Assembly (NCBI RefSeq): GCF_000145235.1
Contig: NC_014391.1
Coordinates: 310,001 to 374,000, forward strand
Origin: Micromonospora aurantiaca ATCC 27029
Lineage (GTDB): Bacteria; Actinomycetota; Actinomycetes; Mycobacteriales; Micromonosporaceae
Reading direction: 5' to 3'
DNA: 64,000 bases
The notes under the pieces are model-generated. The model worked only from the letters and a program-made list of their open reading frames with translations, was not told the DNA's origin and did not search any database. Each line of letters opens with the position of its first letter. Position 1 is the first letter of the stretch. Made by a program: the position numbers and the translations under genes. Shown here in pieces: positions 45,574 through 53,823 of this stretch.

Positions 45574-45825
45574 GTGACCCAGCGCCACGCTCCGCTGAAA
45601 CCCCTTTGGGTCTGTACGGCAGACCTGCTCAACTGGCCCTGCGAGAACGCCAAGGTCGAGTTGGTCGCTGACTACGAGCACGACCGGCGCCACCTCGCCG
45701 TCGATCTGGCTGCCCTGATGCGGCAGGCAACCGATGACCTGACCAGGCTCTACTCCGAGCCGCCGGACCCCGCCGAGATGCACATCCGGTTCCTGGGCTG
45801 GCTGCGGTCGGTGCGCAATGTCTGA
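45574..45825 (+). CDS. Small hypothetical protein (Trp/Cys-rich N-terminus)
   Basis: The 83-aa product begins MTQRHAPLKPLWVCTADLLN, has a further Cys in NWPCENAKVELV, and continues as charged helices. I do not recognise a named family. AGGAGGG lies 6 nt before the GTG at 45574, so the start is well supported. It overlaps the next small gene by 8 bp. The pair could be accessory genes controlled by the divergent HTH protein. Confidence 0.7.
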   Translation: MTQRHAPLKPLWVCTADLLNWPCENAKVELVADYEHDRRHLAVDLAALMRQATDDLTRLYSEPPDPAEMHIRFLGWLRSVRNV

Positions 45826-46039
45826 CCCGATCGGCACCGGGCTGCTGCTGGCCGCCGTCATCGCCCAGGCGTTCGGCTGCTGGGTCGCCTGGTCGTGGGG
45901 CCGGTCCGCTCGGCGCAGCCTCCGGCAGACCATCGACAAGACCATCCCCACGCCCCCGCCCGGTTGGCGGCCTCGTCATCGCCTGTCGCTGTGGAATGAG
46001 CCGACCCGGCGGTATCCCGTCCTCACACCGCGCAGCTAG
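45818..46039 (+). CDS. Small single-span membrane protein
   Basis: This encodes a 73-aa protein with one predicted transmembrane helix at residues about 6-28 (GTGLLLAAVIAQAFGCWVAW), followed by an Arg/Pro-rich basic tail. The ATG at 45818 overlaps the end of the previous gene, so the two are probably cotranslated. The function is unknown. The downstream DEAD-box gene converges on it. Confidence 0.65.
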   Translation: MSDPIGTGLLLAAVIAQAFGCWVAWSWGRSARRSLRQTIDKTIPTPPPGWRPRHRLSLWNEPTRRYPVLTPRS

Positions 46040-46115
46040 AACGGGAGCCGACATCACCCCAGACGCACCGCCGCCGCCGAGCGGGTGCTCGGCGGCGGCG
46101 GTGGGTGCGCTCAGA

Positions 46116-48023
46116 TCAGTGGGTACGTGCCGGCGGGCGCCCGCCGAAGCCGCGCCTGTCGTCCCGGCCCCGCCCCTCGGCCCGGAAACCGCCGGCCCGG
46201 CGCTCGGCCGGACGCGCGTCGCCCCGGTCACCGAAACGCCGCTCGGCGTGCGGGCGGTCGTCCTGGCGCCGGTCACCGAAGCCGCGCGAGCCGCTCGGCC
46301 GGTCGTCGTACCGCCGCTCGTCGCGGTCGTACCCGCGTCCGGTCGCCGGTCGCTGCCGGTCCCCGTACGGCCGGTCGGCCCGCTCGCCGAAGCGCTCGCC
46401 GCGCTGGCCGCGGTCGTCGGACCGCTGCTCGCCGAAGCTCCGGCCGTCGGACCGCCGGTCGCCGAAGCTGCGCTCGCCCCGGTCGCCGAAGCTGCGGTCG
46501 TCGCGGCGCTCCGGCCGTCCGAAGCGGCGCTCGCCGCCGGATCGCTCGCCCGAGTAGCGCTCACCCGCCGGCCGGTCGCCGAACCGGCGGTCACCGCCGC
46601 GGTCCGCGAACCGGTCGCCGGACCGCTCGCCCGCGGGCCGGTCGCCGTAGCGGCGCTCGCCCCGGCCGTCGCGGTCGCCGAACCGGCGCTCGCCACGGTC
46701 GGAGAAGCCGCCCCGGCCGCCCCGGTCGAAGCCCCGGCCGTCGCGGTCGCCGAAGCGGCGCGAGCCGCCGCCGCGTCGCGGCTCCGGCTCGTCCCGCACC
46801 GGTACGCCGCTGGGCTCGCGCGCGCCGGTCAGCTCGGCCAGCGCCTCGTCGCCCGCCCGGACCCGGGTCTCGGCCGGCTCGACGCCCGCCTTCTCCATCA
46901 TGGCCAGAGTGGTGCGGCGCTGCTTGGGCAGCACCAGCGTCGCCACCGCGCCCGACTCGCCGGCCCGAGCCGTACGGCCGGCCCGGTGCAGGTAGTCCTT
47001 GGGGTCCTTCGGCGGGTCCACGTGCAGCACCAGCGAGACGCCGTCGACGTGGATGCCGCGGGCCGCCACGTCGGTCGCGACCAGCACGGGCGTGCGGCCC
47101 TCGCGGAACTCGGCGAGCGTCTTGGTACGCATGCGCTGCGTCTTGCCGCCGTGCAGCCCACCGGCCCGCACACCGACGGCCGCGAGCTGCTCGACCAGCC
47201 GGTCCACGCCGAGCTGCGTACGGGCGAACAGCATGGTGCGGCCCTCACGGGCGGCGATGGACGCGGCGACGGCGAACTTGTCGTGCGGCGGGATCAGCAG
47301 CAGGTGGTGATCCATGGTGGACACGGCGGCGGTGGCCGGTGCGGTCGAGTGGGTGACCGGGTCGGTCATGAACCGCTTGACGAGCGTGTCGACGTCGTTG
47401 TCCAGAGTGGCCGAGAACAGCAGTCGCTGCGCGTCCGCCGGAGTCTTCGCCAGCAGCTGGGTGACCTCGGGCAGGAAGCCCATGTCCGCCATCTGGTCGG
47501 CCTCGTCCAGCACGGTGATCTCGACGTCGTCGAGGCGGCACACGCCGCGCTCGATCAGGTCGCCGAGCCGTCCCGGGGTGGCCACGACGATCTCCACGCC
47601 GCGGCGCAGCGCGTCGATCTGCCGGTCGTACGGCACGCCGCCGACGGCGGTCTTCAGGAACACGCCGACCGCCTTGCCGAGCGGCATGAGCGCGTCGTTG
47701 ACCTGCATGGCCAGTTCACGGGTGGGGACCAGGACCAGGGCGCGCGGGTGCAGCGGCCGGGCCCGGTTGCGGTCGGCGAGCCGGGCGATCACCGGCAGGC
47801 CGAAGGCGAGCGTCTTGCCCGAGCCGGTCTGGCCCCGGCCGAGGACGTCGCGGCCCGCGAGCGAGTCGGGCAGCGTGGCCCGCTGGATCTCGAACGGGGT
47901 GGTGATGCCCTGCCGGGCGAGCACCTCGACGACCTGCCGGGGCAGGCCGAGCGAGGCGAAGTCGACGGTGTCGGGCGTCGGGTCGACGGACGGGGACGTG
48001 CTGGATTCAGCGAACGTGGTCAA
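46116..48023 (-). CDS. DEAD-box RNA helicase with long RGG/RFGD-rich tail
   Basis: The 635-aa protein has a DEAD-box core (residues about 20-380): GRGQTGSGKT, PTRELA, VLDEADQMADMG, FSATL and HRAGRTAR. A low-complexity tail of more than 220 residues follows, made of Arg, Gly, Asp, Phe, Ser and Glu with many RFGDR-like and RGG-like repeats. The tail is probably disordered and RNA-binding, as in CsdA/DeaD-type helicases for cold adaptation and ribosome assembly. The start is a TTG at 48023 with GAGAGG 6 nt upstream. No ATG lies nearer the conserved domain. Confidence 0.9.
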   Translation of the reverse strand: MTTFAESSTSPSVDPTPDTVDFASLGLPRQVVEVLARQGITTPFEIQRATLPDSLAGRDVLGRGQTGSGKTLAFGLPVIARLADRNRARPLHPRALVLVPTRELAMQVNDALMPLGKAVGVFLKTAVGGVPYDRQIDALRRGVEIVVATPGRLGDLIERGVCRLDDVEITVLDEADQMADMGFLPEVTQLLAKTPADAQRLLFSATLDNDVDTLVKRFMTDPVTHSTAPATAAVSTMDHHLLLIPPHDKFAVAASIAAREGRTMLFARTQLGVDRLVEQLAAVGVRAGGLHGGKTQRMRTKTLAEFREGRTPVLVATDVAARGIHVDGVSLVLHVDPPKDPKDYLHRAGRTARAGESGAVATLVLPKQRRTTLAMMEKAGVEPAETRVRAGDEALAELTGAREPSGVPVRDEPEPRRGGGSRRFGDRDGRGFDRGGRGGFSDRGERRFGDRDGRGERRYGDRPAGERSGDRFADRGGDRRFGDRPAGERYSGERSGGERRFGRPERRDDRSFGDRGERSFGDRRSDGRSFGEQRSDDRGQRGERFGERADRPYGDRQRPATGRGYDRDERRYDDRPSGSRGFGDRRQDDRPHAERRFGDRGDARPAERRAGGFRAEGRGRDDRRGFGGRPPARTH

Positions 48024-48212
48024 GAAATACCTCTCGAGCGGGGCGCATCTTCGCGATGGCCCGCCGCGGCCTGTCACGCCGCCGAATCGCCCGCAAGATC
48101 GCCCATGGGCGCGCAGTCGGGGCGCGCCGGGTCAGTGATCGGAGACAAGTGTACGGCGCATCGCCGACTCCGCCACGGCAACGCGAAGCCGTAGTGGGCG
48201 GGCTCACCCCTG

Positions 48213-49850
48213 TCACTCGATGAGCATGGTCCCGGTCAGGCTGCTCAATGCGTCGTTGGCGAGGAAGACCACGAGCAGGCTGATCGCGATGAGCATGGTC
48301 AGCGCGACGGCCAGCACGATGATCACCTTGGTGTTGCCGCCCCGGGCCGCCGGGCCCTCCTCGGACCAGCCCTGGGCCAGGATGTGCCCGGTCAGCGATC
48401 CGGAGTTCTCCAGAGGGTTGCCCTGCGGGAACGACACGGTGGCGAAACCGGGCCCGTCGGTCCCGCCGTACGCGGTGCCGGCGAGATCCGGGCCGGCGGG
48501 CTGGGGGCGTACCGGACGGGTCGTGTCGGCGTCGCGGGCGGTCGTGGCCGGCGGCGGCCAGGTCGGCAGCGCCGGGGCCGGCACCACTGGCGGCGGCGGT
48601 GCCGACACGGGTGCGGCGGCCCACGACGGCAGCGCACCGTCCGGCGTGCCGGGCGTGGCCGGCGGGCCCGGCACGGCGGCCCGCGCGGGCGGGAACGACG
48701 GGCCGGGCGCCGGGGCGGGGAACAGCGGCGCGGGCAGTGGGCCCGGCCCGCCGGTCATCGCCGGTGGCGGCGGGAACGGCGGCGCGGGCATCGGACCCGG
48801 CGGGGGCGGGGGCGGGGGTACGGGCGGACCCGGCGGCGGTACCGGCGGCCCGGGGATCGGTGGCACCGGTCCGGGCGTCGGCGTCGGCGGGGCGGGTGCG
48901 GGCGGCGTGGGCAGGGGTGGCGTGGGCCGGAGCGGTGGTTCCGGCTCGGGTACCGGCGGCGCGGGCGACGGTGGCGTCGGACCGGGCACCGGGGTCGGCG
49001 CCGGCTCGGGCTCGGGGCCGTTCGGCGCCGGGGGCTGCGCGGGCTCCGGCGGCTGGACCGGCTCCGGCGGTTCCGGGTTCACCGGACCGGCCCGGTAGAC
49101 GGTGGCGGCGGCGGGCGGCGCGGCCACCACGGAGGCGGCGACCTCCTCGGCGGAGACACGGCTCAGGCCGGGTACCGATGCGCTGGCCCGCGCGGGTGCG
49201 GATCCGGCCTGCTCAGCGGGTGTGGAAGAGCCGGTGAGCGGGGCCGGGCGGCCGGCCGCGGAGGCCGGCGCCGCGTTCGGCGGAGACTCGGCCGAACCGG
49301 CTGCCGAGGACTGGGAGTCGTCCTGCGGCCCGACGGCGGTCCCGTCCGCCTGCTCGGCCGGTGCGGTGTCGCGGTCCGGTGCGGCGTCGGCCGGTGCTGC
49401 CGCGTCCGCGGTTGCGACGGGCGGCGTGGGCACGCGTGCGGAACCGGAGACGCGGGGTGCCGGGATGGCGGCCGGAGCACTGCCGGGCGTACCCGGGGAG
49501 GCGTCGCCGTCGGCCTCCGCGGCGGCGGGCTGGGACGTCGCCTGGCGTTCGCCCACGGCGAAGGCGGACCAGCTGGACGGCGGCACGGTGGCACCGGGGA
49601 GGCGCCGGTCCAGCGGCGGTGGGGTGTCCGCCGGGGTGGCCGCCCGGTACGTCGTGGGGCCGGCCTGCGGCAGCGGCTGCTCGTCACCGGCGGGCGGCGG
49701 CACGGCCGAGCCCGCGACCGACACCCGCGCCCGCGCGACGGCTATCGGCCCGGGTGGGGCCGAACCGTGGTCGTCGTCGCCGGCCGGGTCGGCGGGGTCG
49801 GGCGTCGGTCCCGGGTGGACCTTCTCCGCCGGAACGTCCTGCTCGCCCAT
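48213..49850 (-). CDS. Proline-rich C-terminally anchored membrane protein
   Basis: The 545-aa protein is dominated by Pro, Ala, Gly and Val for residues about 10-480, with long runs of alternating Pro and short residues near 260-370. Near the C-terminus is one predicted helix (KVIIVLAVALTMLIAISLLV), followed by a short end. Most of the protein is probably disordered and cytoplasmic. GGAGGGG precedes the ATG at 49850. The neighbouring NlpC/P60 gene is on the same strand, 109 bp upstream. A cell-envelope role is inferred. Confidence 0.75.
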   Translation of the reverse strand: MGEQDVPAEKVHPGPTPDPADPAGDDDHGSAPPGPIAVARARVSVAGSAVPPPAGDEQPLPQAGPTTYRAATPADTPPPLDRRLPGATVPPSSWSAFAVGERQATSQPAAAEADGDASPGTPGSAPAAIPAPRVSGSARVPTPPVATADAAAPADAAPDRDTAPAEQADGTAVGPQDDSQSSAAGSAESPPNAAPASAAGRPAPLTGSSTPAEQAGSAPARASASVPGLSRVSAEEVAASVVAAPPAAATVYRAGPVNPEPPEPVQPPEPAQPPAPNGPEPEPAPTPVPGPTPPSPAPPVPEPEPPLRPTPPLPTPPAPAPPTPTPGPVPPIPGPPVPPPGPPVPPPPPPPGPMPAPPFPPPPAMTGGPGPLPAPLFPAPAPGPSFPPARAAVPGPPATPGTPDGALPSWAAAPVSAPPPPVVPAPALPTWPPPATTARDADTTRPVRPQPAGPDLAGTAYGGTDGPGFATVSFPQGNPLENSGSLTGHILAQGWSEEGPAARGGNTKVIIVLAVALTMLIAISLLVVFLANDALSSLTGTMLIE

Positions 49851-49959
49851 CTCGCCCCTCCGCACCCACGCTCGCCTCCGGCCGTGGCGCCGACCGGAAG
49901 TGCCTGGATCTCACCGTGCCACATTCCGGCCCGGGAGCACAGCCGGAGCGGCGGTTGGG

Positions 49960-51600
49960 TCAGTCGGTGCTGCTGCTCGGGCTGGCGGAGCCGCTGCCGG
50001 ACGTGCTGCTCGACGGCGCGGCGCTGCTGCTGCTCGGCGCGGCGCTGCTGGTCTCCGGCTCGGCGCTCGCGCTCTGGCTCGGCGTCGGGTCGGGCGAGTC
50101 GGTCGGGCTCGGCGGCGGCGTACTCGGCGCCGGGCTGGACGTCGTCGGCTTCGGCGTCGGCGTGGTGGGCTTCGGCGTGGTCGGCGTCGGCTTGGGCGTG
50201 GTCGACGGCTTGGGCGTGGTGGGCGTCGGCTCGGGCGTGGTCGACGGCTTCGGCGTGGCCGGCACGGTCGGCGGCGGGACCGGGGTGGCCGGGGCGGGTA
50301 CGGCGCCGATCACCCGGGTCGCGGCGTAGAGCCGGGACCAGCGGACCACCGAGATCTTGACGACGTCGCCGGTCCGCGGCGCCTCCACCATCTTGCCGTT
50401 GCCGATGTACATGGCGACGTGGTGGACGCTGGTCCAGCTGCTGCTGGAGGCGAAGAACAGCAGGTCGCCGGGGAGCAGGGCGTTCGGCGAGACGGTGCGG
50501 GAACGGGTCGCGAAGTACTGGTCCTTGGCGACGCGGGGCAGGCCCCGGTAGCCGGCCGCCTGGTAGGAGGCGAGCATCAGGCCGGAGCAGTCGAACCGGT
50601 CCGGGCCCTCGGCGGCCCACAGGTAGGGGTCACCGAGCTGGGCGAGGGCGTAGCGCACGGCGGCGAGCGCCCGCGGGTCCGCCACCAGGCCGTCGATGCT
50701 CTGATCGACCACGTACGAGGTGCCGAGCCGCTGCTCGGCGGCGTCCGCCAGGCGCTCGATCTCCAGGAGCTTGGCCGCGTTCTCCTTGCGCAGCGCGACG
50801 AGCGCGGTTTCCTGCTTGCGCAGGTCGGCCTCGGCGCGGGTGAACGCGGTGGTCTGCTCGGTGGCCCGGCGCTGGGCCGACTCGTGTGCCTTCCGGGCGG
50901 CCTCCTCGGCGCTGGTGGCCCGGAGGAGTTCGCCGGTCACCGACGTGGTGGCGCCCTCGGCCTTGTCGCCGCGGGTGATGCGCTGGAGGTTGGCGAAGTC
51001 GCGCAGGCTGGCGCCGAACTCACCGGGCGGCAGCGCCGCGTCGGCCTTCACGGCGTCGGCGGCGGCGCTCTTGGCGTTGTCCTGGGCGCGGGTGAGCGCG
51101 TCCTGGGCCTCCTTGAGCCGGGCGGCGGACTGGGTCAGCTCGGTCTGTGCGGCGTCCCGCTCGGCCTTGATCCGGAGCAGTTCCTCGCCGAGGAGGGTGA
51201 CCCGGGCGTCGAGCTGGTTGATCTGGGCGATCAGCGGGCCGTCGGCCGGGTTGGTCACGCCGGTGGTGCCCGGCAGGCCCGCAGTGCCGCCCGGGGTGGT
51301 GACGCCGGGCAGGCCCGGGACGGTGCCGGGGAGGCCGGGAACGGCGCCCGGTACGCCGGGAACGGTGCCGGGTACGCCGCGGACGGTGCCGGACGAGCCG
51401 GGCAGTTGCAGGGGGCCGGTGACCTGGGGCCGGGAGCCGGTGTCGGGTACGACGTCGGGCAGCGGGTCGGCCCAGGCGGGTGTGGCGAGCGCCGCGGCCG
51501 CGACCGCCCCCAGAAGGGCGGACCAGAGCGCCGGGCGCAGGATCGGTGAGATCACCGGCTGCCGTCCTCGTCGCCGTCGGGCCTTGGTGCTGTGAGCCAT
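49960..51600 (-). CDS. Secreted NlpC/P60 peptidoglycan hydrolase with coiled coil
   Basis: The 546-aa protein has an N-terminal signal peptide (to about residue 44, AWADPLP), a collagen-like stretch of VPG and LPG repeats (about 70-115), and a long coiled coil (about 125-290). The NlpC/P60 domain (about 310-425) has Cys338 in RFDCSGLML and His in HHVAMYIGNGKM. A Pro/Thr/Ser-rich tail ends the protein. It resembles RipA-type endopeptidases that cut peptide stems during growth, with the coiled coil probably acting as an autoinhibitory or targeting element. Confidence 0.9.
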   Translation of the reverse strand: MAHSTKARRRRGRQPVISPILRPALWSALLGAVAAAALATPAWADPLPDVVPDTGSRPQVTGPLQLPGSSGTVRGVPGTVPGVPGAVPGLPGTVPGLPGVTTPGGTAGLPGTTGVTNPADGPLIAQINQLDARVTLLGEELLRIKAERDAAQTELTQSAARLKEAQDALTRAQDNAKSAAADAVKADAALPPGEFGASLRDFANLQRITRGDKAEGATTSVTGELLRATSAEEAARKAHESAQRRATEQTTAFTRAEADLRKQETALVALRKENAAKLLEIERLADAAEQRLGTSYVVDQSIDGLVADPRALAAVRYALAQLGDPYLWAAEGPDRFDCSGLMLASYQAAGYRGLPRVAKDQYFATRSRTVSPNALLPGDLLFFASSSSWTSVHHVAMYIGNGKMVEAPRTGDVVKISVVRWSRLYAATRVIGAVPAPATPVPPPTVPATPKPSTTPEPTPTTPKPSTTPKPTPTTPKPTTPTPKPTTSSPAPSTPPPSPTDSPDPTPSQSASAEPETSSAAPSSSSAAPSSSTSGSGSASPSSSTD

Positions 51601-51822
51601 ACCGCTCCCCGTCCGGTCTGGGGTCCGTCACGCGTGATTGGGGCGTGTCGGGACAGGACGGCCCTGGTGTGTGTTCCGCCCCACCCTGTCTTACCTCACG
51701 GTTGCGACGATGTCGATGTGCGGAGCGTGACGGCCGGTGAACCGGCGCGACCACGTCGGCGGCCGGTCGGACCCGCGACGTACGCTCGATCGGGAACCCA
51801 GGTGGAAGGACGTGGCTTTCGG

Positions 51823-52992
51823 ATGGACGCCGGACTCAAGCGCGAACTCGAGGCGAAGGTGTACGCGGGGGAGCGGCTGACCCGCGAGGACGGCATCGCC
51901 CTCTACGCCAGCGACGACCTGACCTGGCTGGGCCGGCTGGCCCACCACAGGCGTACCGAGCTCAACGGCGACCGGGTGATGTTCAACGTCAACCGGCACC
52001 TGAACCTGACGAACGTCTGCTCCGCGTCGTGCGCGTACTGCTCGTTCCAGCGCAAGCCGGGCGAGAAGGACGCCTACACGATGCGCATCGACGAGGCCGT
52101 CCGCAAGGCCAAGGAGATGGAGGACGAGCAGCTCACCGAGCTGCACATCGTCAACGGCCTGCACCCGACGCTGCCCTGGCGCTACTACCCGAAGGTGCTG
52201 CGGGAGCTGAAGGCCGCGCTGCCGAAGGTCAACCTCAAGGCGTTCACCGCCACCGAGGTGCAGTGGTTCGAGAAGATCAGCGGGCTCACCGCCGACGCGA
52301 TCCTCGACGAGCTGATGGACGCCGGCCTGGAGTCGCTCACCGGCGGTGGAGCGGAGATCTTCGACTGGGAGGTCCGGCAGCACATCGTCGACCACAACTG
52401 CCACTGGGAGGACTGGTCGCGCATCCACCGGCTGGCCCACTCGAAGGGCATGAAGACGCCGTCGACCATGCTCTACGGCCACATCGAGGAGCCCCGGCAC
52501 CGGGTCGACCACGTGCTGCGGCTGCGTGAGCTGCAGGACGAGACCGGCGGTTTCCAGGTCTTCATCCCGCTGCGCTACCAGCACGACTTCGTCGACTCGG
52601 CGGACGGCAAGATCCGTAACCGGATCCAGGCCCGGACCACGATGGCCTCGCCGGCCGAGTCGCTCAAGACGTTCGCGGTCTCCCGGCTGCTGTTCGACAA
52701 CGTGCCGCACGTCAAGTGCTTCTGGGTCATGCACGGGCTGTCGGTCGCGCAGCTCTCGCTGAACTTCGGCGTCGACGACCTGGACGGCTCGGTGGTCGAA
52801 TACAAGATCACCCACGACGCCGACTCGTACGGCACGCCGAACACCATGCACCGCGACGACCTGCTGCACATGATCTGGGACGCCGGCTTCCGTCCGGTCG
52901 AGCGGAACACCCGCTACGAGATCGTCCGCGAGTACGACGGGCCGCCGTCGCTGGCGGAGCGCCGGTCCGAGCCGCAGCAGGTCTGGGCCTGA
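51823..52992 (+). CDS. mqnE: Aminofutalosine synthase MqnE
   Basis: This 389-aa radical SAM enzyme begins MDAGLKRELEAKVYAGERLT. The [4Fe-4S] motif CSASCAYCSF (CxxxCxxC) is within NVCSASCAYCSFQRKPGEK, and the HIVNGLHPTLPWRYY block is characteristic of MqnE. It joins 3-(1-carboxyvinyloxy)benzoate and S-adenosylmethionine to give aminofutalosine in menaquinone synthesis. The ATG at 51823 is used. The frame is open upstream into the promoter region. It is about 10 kb from mqnM, so the pathway is dispersed. Confidence 0.95.
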   Translation: MDAGLKRELEAKVYAGERLTREDGIALYASDDLTWLGRLAHHRRTELNGDRVMFNVNRHLNLTNVCSASCAYCSFQRKPGEKDAYTMRIDEAVRKAKEMEDEQLTELHIVNGLHPTLPWRYYPKVLRELKAALPKVNLKAFTATEVQWFEKISGLTADAILDELMDAGLESLTGGGAEIFDWEVRQHIVDHNCHWEDWSRIHRLAHSKGMKTPSTMLYGHIEEPRHRVDHVLRLRELQDETGGFQVFIPLRYQHDFVDSADGKIRNRIQARTTMASPAESLKTFAVSRLLFDNVPHVKCFWVMHGLSVAQLSLNFGVDDLDGSVVEYKITHDADSYGTPNTMHRDDLLHMIWDAGFRPVERNTRYEIVREYDGPPSLAERRSEPQQVWA

Positions 52993-52999
52993 CCTGGCG

Positions 53000-53428
53000 A
53001 TGAGCGACGAGGAACAGCAGCGCGGCTTCCCCCGGCGCGACGCCGAGGGGCGCATCCTCACCCTCGGTGACCTGCTCGGGGTGAGCCTGGCCGGCCTGGT
53101 CATCGGGGTGCTGGCGCTGCTGGTCTTCGAGTTCGCGTTCGCCACGGTGGGCGACAGCGGCTTCGGGGGTACGAACGGCTGGCTCGCGGTGATCCTGCCG
53201 CTCTGGTTGTTCTGGGACGAGTTCCGGGCCTGGGAGTTCGGCGCCGCCCGGGTGGTGGCCGCGCTGGCCGGTCTCGGGCTCGGCGTCCTCGCCGGTCTGC
53301 TGGCCGCGGGCCTGGCCTCCGGGCTGCCCGCGCTGTTCACCGGCGCGTTGGCTGCGGCGGTGTTCACCGTGGTCTACGCCGTCATCTGGTTTCATGGCGT
53401 GCACTGGCTGGCCCGGCGTACGGGCTGA
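53000..53428 (+). CDS. Conserved membrane protein
   Basis: The 142-aa protein has a short charged N-terminus and about four predicted membrane helices (residues 25-45, 55-75, 85-110 and 115-135). I do not recognise a named family. Comparable small membrane genes follow mqnE in some Actinobacteria, but I do not claim a conserved role. It begins 7 bp after mqnE, with no clear Shine-Dalgarno sequence, so it is likely in the same transcript. Confidence 0.7.
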   Translation: MSDEEQQRGFPRRDAEGRILTLGDLLGVSLAGLVIGVLALLVFEFAFATVGDSGFGGTNGWLAVILPLWLFWDEFRAWEFGAARVVAALAGLGLGVLAGLLAAGLASGLPALFTGALAAAVFTVVYAVIWFHGVHWLARRTG

Positions 53429-53454
53429 GGCACGGAGAGAGTGGGAATGCGGGA

Positions 53455-53739
53455 ATGAGCGCGGCGGTCAAGTACACGCTGGGCCGGGTCGGGCTGTTCG
53501 TCGCCGTGCTGGCAGCCCTCTGGTTCGTCGAGATGAACATGTTCCTGCGGCTGATGGTGGCGCTGATCTCCTCCGCCGCGCTGTCGTTCTTCCTGCTGCG
53601 CAACTGGCGGGACGAGATGGCCGGCGAGATGGCGGAGGCGTCGGAGCGGCGGCGCGCGGAGAAGGACCGGCTGCGCTCGGCGCTCGCCGGTGACGACGAG
53701 CCGGGCGCCGAGCCGGACGCCGAGCGCCGCGACGGCTGA
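53455..53739 (+). CDS. DUF4229 domain-containing membrane protein
   Basis: This 94-aa protein has two predicted helices (KYTLGRVGLFVAVLAALWFV and MVALISSAALSFFLLRNWRD) and a charged cytoplasmic tail, the typical DUF4229 layout. DUF4229 proteins are actinobacterial and of unknown function, and often sit close to mqnE. It is 26 bp after the previous gene. A strong hairpin terminator follows. Confidence 0.8.
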   Translation: MSAAVKYTLGRVGLFVAVLAALWFVEMNMFLRLMVALISSAALSFFLLRNWRDEMAGEMAEASERRRAEKDRLRSALAGDDEPGAEPDAERRDG

Positions 53740-53749
53740 GCGGACGGAC

Positions 53750-53785
53750 GAAGGGCCCGGCGCCGCACACGGCACCGGGCCCTTC
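53750..53785. terminator. Bidirectional hairpin terminator
   Basis: GAAGGGCCCGG-C-GCCG (53750-53765) pairs with CGGC-A-CCGGGCCCTTC (53770-53785) around a CACA loop, with one C/A mismatch. It separates the DUF4229 gene from the convergent C39-like peptidase gene. Confidence 0.7.
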
Positions 53786-53823
53786 ACCGGTCAGCCGAAC
53801 CGTTCACCGGCCGGCCGGGCCGT

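Noticed and set aside
45206..46039. Integrated plasmid or prophage
   Set aside because: No integrase, replication gene, att repeat or tRNA target is visible; only the small HTH gene hints at it.
45996..48194. Long forward open frame (about 730 codons) antisense to the DEAD-box helicase
   Set aside because: It mirrors the Arg/Gly/Asp-rich and helicase codons of the real gene; composition is Ala/Pro/Val repeats with no domain, which is typical of high-GC antisense frames.
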